From DASPLH01 sp035627675 (GTDB lineage Bacteria > Acidobacteriota > Terriglobia > Terriglobales > Acidobacteriaceae): DNA of 28,729 nt. This document shows positions 22,527 through 28,729 of this stretch, in pieces. The stretch's first letter is position 1, and each line of letters begins with the position of its first letter. The position numbers and the translations under genes are program-made. The stretch is from NCBI GenBank assembly GCA_035627675.1, contig DASPLH010000067.1, positions 1-28,729 of the forward strand, written 5' to 3'. Under the pieces are notes generated by a model. It made no database searches. It was not told the DNA's origin and worked only from the letters and a program-made list of their open reading frames with translations.

Positions 22527-22545
22527 CGCGGGCGGGACGCCCGCG
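22527..22545. repeat. GC-rich palindromic hairpin
   Basis: CGCGGGCG and CGCCCGCG form a perfect 8-bp stem with a GGA loop, 40 bp after the hemW stop. It has no T-run. GC-rich palindromes built on GGGCGGGACGCCC are often dispersed between genes in high-GC genomes, so this may be a repeat rather than a terminator. Confidence 0.6.
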
Positions 22546-22605
22546 CCACACTCTTCATCGCATTGCCCGCCCGTGCGTAGCGAGCGTTGTGTTCTAATTT
22601 CGTTT

Positions 22606-22620
22606 CCACCTTTCAGGTGG
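22606..22620. other. Short hairpin in the leader before the threonine aldolase
   Basis: CCACCT and AGGTGG pair around a TTC loop, 29 bp before ATG 22649. The right arm resembles a Shine-Dalgarno but is too far from the start to serve one. A role is not established. Confidence 0.35.
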
Positions 22621-22648
22621 TTCATTTCACAGCTCTACTCGGATTCAC

Positions 22649-23752
22649 ATGGGAATTCCTTGCGCAAATCCTAAGATCGCTCGCTCACCGGGGCGTATAG
22701 ACCTCCGCTCCGACACCGTCACCCTGCCCACCGAGGAGATGCGCCGGGCCATGGCCGCCGCCGAGCTTGGCGACGACGTTTACGGCGAAGACCCCACGGT
22801 GAACCGGCTGGAGGCGCGGGCTGCGGAGATCTTCGGGCGCGAAGCCGCTCTGTTCGTGCCGACCGGCAGCATGGGGAACCAGATCGCGATCAAGCTGCAC
22901 ACGCGTCCCGGGCAGGAAATCATCTGCGAACAGCGCGGGCACATCTTCAACTACGAGATGGCGATGCTGAGCTGGTTCTCGGGTTGCATCGTGCGCCCGA
23001 TTGCCGCGCCGCAAGGCTTGTTGAGCTGGGATCTGATCGCGCCGAAGATCGCCCCGAACATCTATTACGTCGCGCAGACCGGACTGATCTCGCTGGAAAA
23101 CACGCACAACATGGCAGGCGGCACGATCACTCCGCCGGAAGTGATGGACGACATCTGCGACCGTGCGCACGAACGCCGAATCCCCGTACACCTCGACGGC
23201 GCGCGGGTGTTCAACGCTGCTGCGGCGTTGGGCAAGCCGGTGGCGGAGCTGACGCGCAAGTTCGACTCCGTGATGTTCTGCCTGTCCAAGGGACTGGGCG
23301 CGCCCGTAGGTTCGCTGCTGGTTGGCAGCAAGGACTTCATCGCCGCTGCCCGTTCGACGCGCAAAGCCCTGGGCGGCGGAATGCGCCAAGCCGGCGTTTT
23401 GGCCGCCGCGGGACTGATCGCGCTGGAGAAGGGCCCCGCGCGGCTGCACGAAGACCACGAGAACGCGCGCTTCCTCGCCGAGGGCCTCGCGCAGATACCC
23501 GGAATCAAGCTGGACCTCTCAACCGTGCAGACCAACATCGTGATCTTCGACGTCACCGGCACGGGCATGGCTTCCACGGACATCACTACGAAGCTGAAGG
23601 AGCGCAACGTGATCGCCGGAACCGTCAATCCGGAGCTAATTCGTTTTGTGACGCACTGCGATGTGACGCGCGCCGATTGCGAAGAGGCGCTGCGGGCGAT
23701 GGAAGCTGTGTGCGCAAAAGCCGCCAGCTGCCAGTCTCCAGCTTCCAGCTGA
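22649..23752 (+). CDS. ltaE: L-threonine aldolase, low specificity (PLP enzyme)
   Basis: The 367-residue fold-type I PLP enzyme cleaves threonine or allo-threonine to glycine and acetaldehyde. Family markers are DLRSDTVTLPTEEMRRAM, GDDVYGEDPT, the cofactor-stacking H98 region (EQRGHIFNYE), HLDGAR with D183, and the Schiff-base lysine K214 in CLSKGLGAPVGS. The final residues AASCQSPASS are encoded by the first arm of heptamer array F and are not part of the conserved fold, so the ancestral C-terminus has probably been replaced or extended. ATG 22649 gives 16 residues before the conserved start; no Shine-Dalgarno is evident. Confidence 0.94.
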   Translation: MGIPCANPKIARSPGRIDLRSDTVTLPTEEMRRAMAAAELGDDVYGEDPTVNRLEARAAEIFGREAALFVPTGSMGNQIAIKLHTRPGQEIICEQRGHIFNYEMAMLSWFSGCIVRPIAAPQGLLSWDLIAPKIAPNIYYVAQTGLISLENTHNMAGGTITPPEVMDDICDRAHERRIPVHLDGARVFNAAAALGKPVAELTRKFDSVMFCLSKGLGAPVGSLLVGSKDFIAAARSTRKALGGGMRQAGVLAAAGLIALEKGPARLHEDHENARFLAEGLAQIPGIKLDLSTVQTNIVIFDVTGTGMASTDITTKLKERNVIAGTVNPELIRFVTHCDVTRADCEEALRAMEAVCAKAASCQSPASS

Positions 23753-23845
23753 GCTGCATCCGGAAGCGTCATCTATCTGCATCTAAAGGTTCGATCGCTC
23801 GCGCAAATCTTCGCGGGCTGGCAGCTGGAAGCCGGTAGCTAGAAC
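23724..23845. repeat. Inverted heptamer array F spanning the ltaE end
   Basis: The left arm 23724-23751 is four heptamers (CCAGCTG, CCAGTCT, CCAGCTT, CCAGCTG) and contains the ltaE C-terminal codons and most of its stop. The right arm 23818-23845 is four inverted units (CTGGCAG, CTGGAAG, CCGGTAG, CTAGAAC) and ends exactly at the base before ATG 23846. The whole interval between ltaE and the SRPBCC gene is therefore this element and its spacer. Confidence 0.92.
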
Positions 23846-24295
23846 ATGTCCCTCAAACTCGAACACTCCATCACCATCAACGCCACGCCCGACGTTGTCT
23901 GGCGTGTGTTTGAAAACCTCGAGAACTGGTCGCGATGGGATCCGCAGGCCATCAAGTCCGCCCGGTGGGTCAGTGGCGATCCGTGGACGAAGGGCGCGAA
24001 GTTCGAGATCAGCGTGACGAAGCCCATGCCGTTCACGCTTACGCCCGAGTTGATTGACGCGCAGCCGCCCGTGTTCGTGCACCTGAAAGGCAAGGGAAGC
24101 GGGGTGACGGGCGAGCAGGTCTACGTCCTGAAGTACGACCCTGCCACGGATTCGACCGAGCTGCGTACCATCCAGGAATTCTCGGGAATGCCGATCACGC
24201 TCTTCGGGGAGCGCGCCCGGCAGCCTGTGCTGGACGGCATCGCGCATATGTTCGGCCGCGTGAAGCAGGAGGCCGAAGAGCTGGCCCGGACGTAG
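23846..24295 (+). CDS. SRPBCC (START/polyketide cyclase-like) protein
   Basis: This small protein of 149 residues has the SRPBCC hydrophobic-pocket fold: HSITINATPDVVWRVFENLENWSRWDP at the start, beta-strands, then a long C-terminal helix (GIAHMFGRVKQEAEELA). The family binds lipids or small hydrophobic ligands; no catalytic residue can be named. The first arm of array F lies upstream, and its last unit touches the start codon. No clear Shine-Dalgarno apart from GGAAG 14 nt upstream within the repeat. It may be co-transcribed with ltaE. Confidence 0.85.
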   Translation: MSLKLEHSITINATPDVVWRVFENLENWSRWDPQAIKSARWVSGDPWTKGAKFEISVTKPMPFTLTPELIDAQPPVFVHLKGKGSGVTGEQVYVLKYDPATDSTELRTIQEFSGMPITLFGERARQPVLDGIAHMFGRVKQEAEELART

Positions 24296-24387
24296 GTCCG
24301 AGGTTCAGAAGGTTTCGGTCCGCTGTTGGAATGCGTCGAAACTGTCTTTCGAGACCTCCGAAGCCGTCTTTGAAACGTCCGAAACCT
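24295..24387. repeat. Inverted array G with units of about 11 bp
   Basis: Right after the SRPBCC stop, the left arm (about 24295-24321) contains AGGTTTCGG, and the right arm (about 24335-24387) contains the units GTCTTTCGAGA, CCTCCGAAGCC, GTCTTTGAAAC and GTCCGAAACCT, ending in the exact reverse complement CCGAAACCT. The two halves of the right arm (24344-24365 and 24366-24386) form a direct repeat. It is the most degenerate of the seven arrays and its unit length is less sure. Confidence 0.55.
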
Positions 24388-24495
24388 CTCTCTGTGATAT
24401 AACCACCTGTTTTCTTTCCGCTCTGGGACGCTACCGTGGGGGTGGTGTCCGGACGAAGGTTCCCGCAAGTCATCAAAAAACTAGGTCGTTGTCTT

Positions 24496-24500
24496 GGAGG
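24496..24500 (+). promoter_or_regulatory. Shine-Dalgarno that decides a TTG start
   Basis: GGAGG lies 5 nt before the TTG at 24506. A TTG at 24494 in the same frame overlaps this site, so it cannot be the start served by it. Confidence 0.75.
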
Positions 24501-24505
24501 ACAAC

Positions 24506-25648
24506 TTGGACTTCCAGTTCACGGAAGAGCAGCAGCAGCTTCGGAAAAGTGTGCGCGAATTCGCCGAGCAGGAGATCGCCCCGCACGTGATGGAGTGGGA
24601 CGAGTCCGCAAGGTTTCCCATTGAGATCGTGAAGGAACTCGGCCGCCTCGGCCTGATGGGGATCATCTTCCCGGCCGAGTACGGCGGCGCCGGCATGGGA
24701 TACGTCGAGTACGTCACCGCGATCGAGGAACTGTCGCGGGTGGATGGCTCCGTCGGCATCATCGTTGCCGCACACACCTCTCTCTGCTCCAACCATATCT
24801 TCATTGCCGGCAGCGAAGAACAGAAGCGCAAGTACATCCCAAAACTGGCAACCGGAGAGTTCATCGGGGCCTGGGGGTTGACGGAGCCCGGAAGCGGCTC
24901 GGACGCGGGTGGGGCGCGCTGCTCGGCCGTGAAGAAAGGTAATTGTTGGGTGCTGAACGGCACCAAGACGTTCATCACCAATGGTTCTTACGCCGACGTG
25001 TGCGTGGTGGTAGCCGTGACCGACAAGACAGCCGGCACGCACGGGCTTTCGGCATTCATCGTCGAGAAGGGCACGAAAGGCTTTCGTCCGGGCAAGAAGG
25101 AGAACAAGCTCGGGCTGCGCGCCAGCGATACGTCGGAGCTGATCTTCGAGGACTGCGAGATCCCGTTGGAGAACCTTGTCGGGCACGTCGGGGAAGGGTT
25201 CGTGGATTCCATGCGCGTTCTTGACGGTGGCCGCATCTCGATCGCCGCCCTCGGCCTCGGAATGGCGCAGGGCGCTTATGAAGCCTCGCTGAAATACAGC
25301 AAGCAGCGAAAGCAGTTCGGGAAGGCCATCAGCGAATTCCAGGCTATCCAGTGGAAGCTCGCGGACATGGCGACGGAAATCGATGCGGCGCGGCTGTTGA
25401 CCATGCGTGCAGCCTGGCTGAAGGACAACAACGGGAAGACCACGCTCGAGTCTTCCATGGCCAAGCTCTACACGTCCGAGGTCGCGGTGAAGGTTGCCAA
25501 CGAAGGCGTGCAGATCCACGGCGGCTATGGGTTCATCAAGGACTATCCGGCCGAGAAGTTTTACCGCGATGTGAAGCTCTGCACGATCGGCGAAGGGACC
25601 AGCGAGATCCAGCGGATGGTGATCTCGCGGCAGATCCTCAAATCCTAA
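24506..25648 (+). CDS. Acyl-CoA dehydrogenase (short-chain type)
   Basis: The 380-residue flavoenzyme introduces the alpha-beta double bond in acyl-CoA. I start it at TTG 24506 because GGAGG lies 5 nt upstream and the protein then begins (M)DFQFTEEQQQLRKSVREFA, as family members do. Other features are AWGLTEPGSGSD and TKTFITNGSYAD for flavin and substrate binding, KQRKQFGKAISEFQAIQWKLADM, and QIHGGYGFIKDYPAEKFYRD. The catalytic base is E363 in IGEGTSEIQR, the position used by short-chain and butyryl-CoA dehydrogenases. A terminator follows. It fits with hbd and meaB in acyl-CoA breakdown. Confidence 0.95.
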   Translation: MDFQFTEEQQQLRKSVREFAEQEIAPHVMEWDESARFPIEIVKELGRLGLMGIIFPAEYGGAGMGYVEYVTAIEELSRVDGSVGIIVAAHTSLCSNHIFIAGSEEQKRKYIPKLATGEFIGAWGLTEPGSGSDAGGARCSAVKKGNCWVLNGTKTFITNGSYADVCVVVAVTDKTAGTHGLSAFIVEKGTKGFRPGKKENKLGLRASDTSELIFEDCEIPLENLVGHVGEGFVDSMRVLDGGRISIAALGLGMAQGAYEASLKYSKQRKQFGKAISEFQAIQWKLADMATEIDAARLLTMRAAWLKDNNGKTTLESSMAKLYTSEVAVKVANEGVQIHGGYGFIKDYPAEKFYRDVKLCTIGEGTSEIQRMVISRQILKS

Positions 25649-25664
25649 TCACCGTGAAAGATCA

Positions 25665-25687
25665 GCCCCGGACGGCAGTTCCGGGGC
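25665..25687 (+). terminator. Hairpin terminator after the acyl-CoA dehydrogenase
   Basis: GCCCCGGA (25665-25672) and TCCGGGGC (25680-25687) form an 8-bp stem with a 7-nt loop, 16 bp after the stop, followed by ATTGCCTTTCTTG. The T-run is interrupted, so the efficiency is uncertain. Confidence 0.65.
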
Positions 25688-25763
25688 ATTGCCTTTCTTG
25701 CTCCCGTTTCGCGCGCTCGTCCGTCTGAGACCAGACACAACTTCGTTCCGTAGGGGAATACGA

Positions 25764-27572
25764 ATGAACTTCGCGAGTACGAATGGGCGTCTGCTGTGTG
25801 CGGCCGTCCTGGCGACCTTGACCGTACCGGCCACCGCTCAACAGCCTGCTTCCGGCGCTCGTAACGTGCCGCAGTGGGTGGCGCGCAGCAATCAGAACAC
25901 GAAGATACTGCAAGACCTCCAGGTGCGCTTCAGTCCCGAGGGCGCGGCGGCCGTCGGAATCGAAGGCGTCGATACCGAGATCTCGGACTTCACGCCGGGC
26001 TTCCGCGAGCGCGAGCGCGCCGCCACCGAGAAGGCGCTTGCGGAACTGAAGCGCCGGGCGTCGGCCGAGTCAGACCCGCTCGTGAAGCAGGACCTGGAAA
26101 TCCTGATCAAGTCCACGGAAGATTCGCTGAAGAGCACCGCCCTCGCCGAGAAGCATTTCATCCCCTACGTCAATCTTCCGCGCATGATCTTCAGCGTCAC
26201 GCGCAGCCTGCTCGACGACCAGATCGCGGAGAAGCGCCGCCCTGCCGCGCTGGTTCGCCTCAGGAAGTACGCGGGCCTGGAGAAGGGCTTTCAACCGGTG
26301 ACGCGCCTGGTGGAGCAGGACATCTCCGCCAAGCTGAAGAACCCGAAGCTGGCTGGACCGTACCGCCAGCAGCTCGAGAAGGAACTGGCGCAGGCCGACA
26401 TTTTCATCAACGGCATCGGCGAACTCTTCGAGAAGTACAAGATTGCAGGTTACGAACAGCCGTACGCCGCGCTGAAGCAGCAATTGGTCGAGTACAACGA
26501 CTTCGTGCGCAAGCAGGTGCTGCCGCGCGCCCGCACCGGCTTCCGGTTGCCGCCCGAGGTGTATGCGCACAACCTCGATGAACTGGGTATCCGCATTCCA
26601 CCGGCAGAGCTGGCGGCGATGGCGCACGGGGCCTTCACCGAACTCCAGAACCACATGCAGACGATCGCGGCGCAGATCGCGCGCCAGCGGGGCTTCGCCA
26701 GCAGCGACTACCGCGACGTCATTCGCGAGTTGAAGAAGCAGCAGTTGGTGGGAGACGCCATCCTGCCCCATTACCAGCAGCGCCTCAAAGACATCGAGGA
26801 GATCGTTCGGCGCGAACAGCTCGTCACGTTGCCTTCGCGTGCGGCGCGGATCCGGCTGGCGTCGGCGGCCGAGAGCGCCGGCACTCCTGCGCCGAACATG
26901 CGCCCTCCGCGCCTGATGGGAAACACCGGAGAGCAGGGCGAGTTCGTGCTGCCGTTGAACATCCCGTCCGACGAGCCCGGCAAGATGCAGAACTTCGACG
27001 ACTTCACCTTCGAGGCGGCTTCGTGGACGCTGACCGCCCACGAGGCGCGTCCGGGACACGAGATGCAGTTCGCGTCGGTGATCGAAAGCGGAGTATCCGA
27101 CGCGCGCGCCCTGTACGCTTTCAACAGCACCAACGTCGAAGGCTGGGGGCTCTACTCGGAGTACATCCTGTTCCCCTACATGCCGCTCGAAGGGCAACTG
27201 ATCTCGCTGCAACACCGCATGATGCGGGCTGCGCGAGCCTTCCTCGATCCCGAACTCCAGATGGGCAAGATCACTCCGCAGCAGGCGAGATCCGTGTTGA
27301 CCGGTGAGGTCGTTCTCAGCGAGGCGATGGCCAACCAGGAGGTCGAGCGGTACACCTCGCGCTCGCCCGGTCAGGCGACGTCCTACTTCTACGGCTACAT
27401 GCAGCTCGTGCAGCTTCGCCGCGATGCACAAGAGGCGATGGGCGCGCGCTTCAACCAGCAGCGCTTCCACGACTTCATCCTCGCGCAGGGACTCCTTCCG
27501 CCGGAACTCATGCGAAAGGCAGTCATGGACGAGTTTGTCGCGGGGAAGACCGTCGCGGCCTCGGCCAACTGA
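25764..27572 (+). CDS. Secreted DUF885 family protein, probable metallohydrolase
   Basis: From ATG 25764 the product has 602 residues. GRLLCAAVLATLTVPATAQQ is a signal peptide with a likely cut after ATA, so it acts outside the cytoplasm. DUF885 proteins are helix-rich and carry a zinc-type motif resembling HEXXH metallopeptidases: here HEARPGH (H426, E427, H432), followed by FNSTNVEGWGLYSEY, which supplies a downstream Glu. C-terminal SYFYGYMQLVQLRRDA and FHDFILAQGLLPPELMR are also family-like. Peptidase or carboxypeptidase activity is likely from the motif but the substrate is unknown. AGGGG lies upstream of the start. The open frame extends 75 bp upstream, but the signal peptide fixes the start. 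Confidence 0.92.
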   Translation: MNFASTNGRLLCAAVLATLTVPATAQQPASGARNVPQWVARSNQNTKILQDLQVRFSPEGAAAVGIEGVDTEISDFTPGFRERERAATEKALAELKRRASAESDPLVKQDLEILIKSTEDSLKSTALAEKHFIPYVNLPRMIFSVTRSLLDDQIAEKRRPAALVRLRKYAGLEKGFQPVTRLVEQDISAKLKNPKLAGPYRQQLEKELAQADIFINGIGELFEKYKIAGYEQPYAALKQQLVEYNDFVRKQVLPRARTGFRLPPEVYAHNLDELGIRIPPAELAAMAHGAFTELQNHMQTIAAQIARQRGFASSDYRDVIRELKKQQLVGDAILPHYQQRLKDIEEIVRREQLVTLPSRAARIRLASAAESAGTPAPNMRPPRLMGNTGEQGEFVLPLNIPSDEPGKMQNFDDFTFEAASWTLTAHEARPGHEMQFASVIESGVSDARALYAFNSTNVEGWGLYSEYILFPYMPLEGQLISLQHRMMRAARAFLDPELQMGKITPQQARSVLTGEVVLSEAMANQEVERYTSRSPGQATSYFYGYMQLVQLRRDAQEAMGARFNQQRFHDFILAQGLLPPELMRKAVMDEFVAGKTVAASAN

Positions 27573-27582
27573 CAACTCAGCG

Positions 27583-27611
27583 GGGCGAGTGCGCGGTAGC
27601 GGCACTCGCCC
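27583..27611. terminator. Hairpin after the DUF885 gene
   Basis: GGGCGAGTGC (27583-27592) and GCACTCGCCC (27602-27611) form a perfect 10-bp stem with a 9-nt loop, 10 bp after the stop. There is no T-run directly after it, so it may be a weak terminator or an RNA-stability hairpin. Confidence 0.6.
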
Positions 27612-27634
27612 ATCCACACTCTCGAATACGGTGG

Positions 27635-27666
27635 GTGCCTGTTACACTAGTCCGTTTTTCAGGCAC
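27635..27666 (+). promoter_or_regulatory. Inverted repeat next to the meaB start
   Basis: GTGCCTG (27635-27641) and CAGGCAC (27660-27666) form a perfect 7-bp inverted repeat with an 18-nt loop ending in a T-run. The right arm contains the only AGG near the start codon at 27672, so pairing could hide the ribosome site. It could equally be an operator. Confidence 0.35.
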
Positions 27667-27671
27667 TGACC

Positions 27672-28631
27672 GTGAACTCATCCATACAAGCCTGGGCTTC
27701 GGAAATCCGCGGCGGAAACCTGCGCGCGGTTGCGCGTGCCATCACAACGGTTGAAAACCGGCTGCCGGAATCCCACGAACTGCTGAAAGCGTTGTTCCCC
27801 TTCACCGGCAGAGCCCGCATTGTTGGCCTTACGGGCGCACCCGGAGCGGGCAAGAGCACGCTGGTGGACGCTCTCGCGCGCGAATACCGCAAGCAACAGA
27901 AGACGATCGGCATCGTTGCGGTGGATCCGACCTCGCCGTTCACCGGCGGCGCGATCCTGGGCGACCGCATCCGCATGCAGTCGCACTACGCCGACCCGGG
28001 AATCTACATCCGCAGCATGGCCACACGCGGCTCTCTCGGAGGCCTGGCGAGCACCACCGCCGACGTGGCAACCGTGCTGGACGCCAGCGGGCGCGACCTC
28101 GTGCTGATCGAGACCGTCGGCGTGGGACAGGACGAAGTGGACATCGTGCGCCTCGCCGATGTCACGCTCGTCATCCTGGTGCCTGGCATGGGCGACGACG
28201 TGCAGTCGATCAAGGCGGGCATCATGGAGATCGCGGACGTCTTCATCATCAACAAGGCGGACCGCGAGGGCGCCGAGCGCGTCGAGCGCGAGGTGCGTGC
28301 CATGCAGTCGCTGGCCATGCGCAACGACAACTGGGTCCCGCCGATCGTCAAGACCGTTGCCAGCGAGAACCGCGGACTGGCGGAGGTCGCCGCCGCTATC
28401 GCGCAGTACGAAGAGTTCCTGTCGTCCAGCGAACTCGGCCAGCGTCGCCGCATCGAGAATTGGCGCACCCGAATCCTCGAGATGCTGCGCGACGAAGTGC
28501 TGCACAGAGTCGTGCGCGAGTACATGAGTCCCGAAGACGTGACCCGCTTCGCGACCGAGGTGGCCGAGCACCGGCGCGACCCCTACACGCTGGTCGAGGA
28601 GATCGTCTCGCGAGCTAACGGCAACGGGTAG
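27672..28631 (+). CDS. meaB: Methylmalonyl-CoA mutase accessory GTPase MeaB (ArgK family)
   Basis: The 319-residue protein belongs to the G3E-type GTPases that load and protect the B12 cofactor of methylmalonyl-CoA mutase. GTP-binding motifs are present: P-loop GAPGAGKST (55-63), AVDPTSPFTGGAILGDRIRM, the switch ETVGVGQDEVD, and NKAD for guanine. The C-terminal RRDPYTLVEEIV helix matches the dimerisation arm of the family. Translation starts at GTG 27672. The mutase itself is not in the window and may lie further away. It implies a B12-dependent propionyl-CoA/methylmalonyl-CoA route. Confidence 0.95.
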   Translation: MNSSIQAWASEIRGGNLRAVARAITTVENRLPESHELLKALFPFTGRARIVGLTGAPGAGKSTLVDALAREYRKQQKTIGIVAVDPTSPFTGGAILGDRIRMQSHYADPGIYIRSMATRGSLGGLASTTADVATVLDASGRDLVLIETVGVGQDEVDIVRLADVTLVILVPGMGDDVQSIKAGIMEIADVFIINKADREGAERVEREVRAMQSLAMRNDNWVPPIVKTVASENRGLAEVAAAIAQYEEFLSSSELGQRRRIENWRTRILEMLRDEVLHRVVREYMSPEDVTRFATEVAEHRRDPYTLVEEIVSRANGNG

Positions 28632-28659
28632 TCCCTCGCAGACGACATCCCGGCCCGGC

Positions 28660-28729
28660 TTAACTCCCCTGCGTCGCGCTGTAGGCCGCGGTGTTTTGAT
28701 TCGTGCCAGCCAGGAATGACACCACCTCG
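28660..28729 (-). CDS. C-terminal end of an unrecognised gene
   Basis: On the minus strand the frame ending in TAA at 28662-28660 is open to the right edge and encodes 22 residues, from EVVSFLAGTNQN to YSATQGS. The codons are mostly G/C-ending, as in neighbouring genes, and the position, convergent with meaB with a 28-bp gap, fits a real gene end. It is too short to assign to a family. Confidence 0.4.
   Translation of the reverse strand, partial: EVVSFLAGTNQNTAAYSATQGS

Noticed and set aside
24494..24505. TTG 24494 as start of the acyl-CoA dehydrogenase
   Set aside because: This codon overlaps the GGAGG ribosome site, which instead serves TTG 24506 at 5-nt spacing; family members also begin at the latter point.

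Overview
The window is about 28.7 kb of high-GC, gene-dense bacterial chromosome. The gene set points to a diderm (lpxB for lipid A), aerobic heterotroph. Protein flavour and the mix of genes (trehalose/glycogen enzymes, acyl-CoA enzymes, secreted DUF885 and M1-like proteins with Q-rich mature starts) suggest Acidobacteriota, but that assignment is inference. No rRNA, tRNA, IS element, phage gene or CRISPR array was seen.

Layout. 1-4.4 kb: the 3' end of an unrecognised gene, a polymerase-less LigD-type DNA ligase, a NUDIX hydrolase, a compact stand-alone small transcription unit (consensus promoter, strong Shine-Dalgarno, 19-codon ORF, terminator) and ubiX. 4.4-10.9 kb: a ChaN-domain protein, malQ, and treY running convergently into malQ with a 54-bp coding overlap. 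10.9-13.9 kb: a hemerythrin-type protein, a 62-aa protein translationally coupled to a 3-hydroxyacyl-CoA dehydrogenase, and a MidA-type methyltransferase. 13.9-21.1 kb, all on the minus strand: an M1-aminopeptidase-like secreted protein that has lost its HEXXH motif, lpxB, an ABC exporter and a FabF-like ketosynthase. 21.2-28.6 kb, all on the plus strand: hemW, a threonine aldolase, an SRPBCC protein, an acyl-CoA dehydrogenase, a secreted DUF885 protein and meaB. The 3' end of a minus-strand gene closes the window.

Metabolic themes. malQ and treY belong to alpha-glucan and trehalose metabolism. The hydroxyacyl-CoA dehydrogenase, acyl-CoA dehydrogenase and MeaB fit acyl-CoA and methylmalonyl-CoA turnover. 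LpxB, possibly with the neighbouring exporter, belongs to envelope biogenesis.

The most unusual signal is not a gene. At seven places I find the same architecture: short degenerate tandem units on one strand, a spacer, then the same kind of units in inverted orientation. Unit length is constant within a site but differs between sites (7, 8, 9 or about 11 bp), and the unit sequence differs at most sites. They lie at about 614-730, 1738-2055, 17507-17694, 19678-19816, 21088-21205, 23724-23845 and 24295-24387. Two run into coding sequence: one, duplicated, encodes most of the LigD linker, and one encodes the C-terminus of the threonine aldolase. Another supplies the last bases of the ABC exporter gene. 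This looks like an active or recently active family of inverted short-unit arrays.
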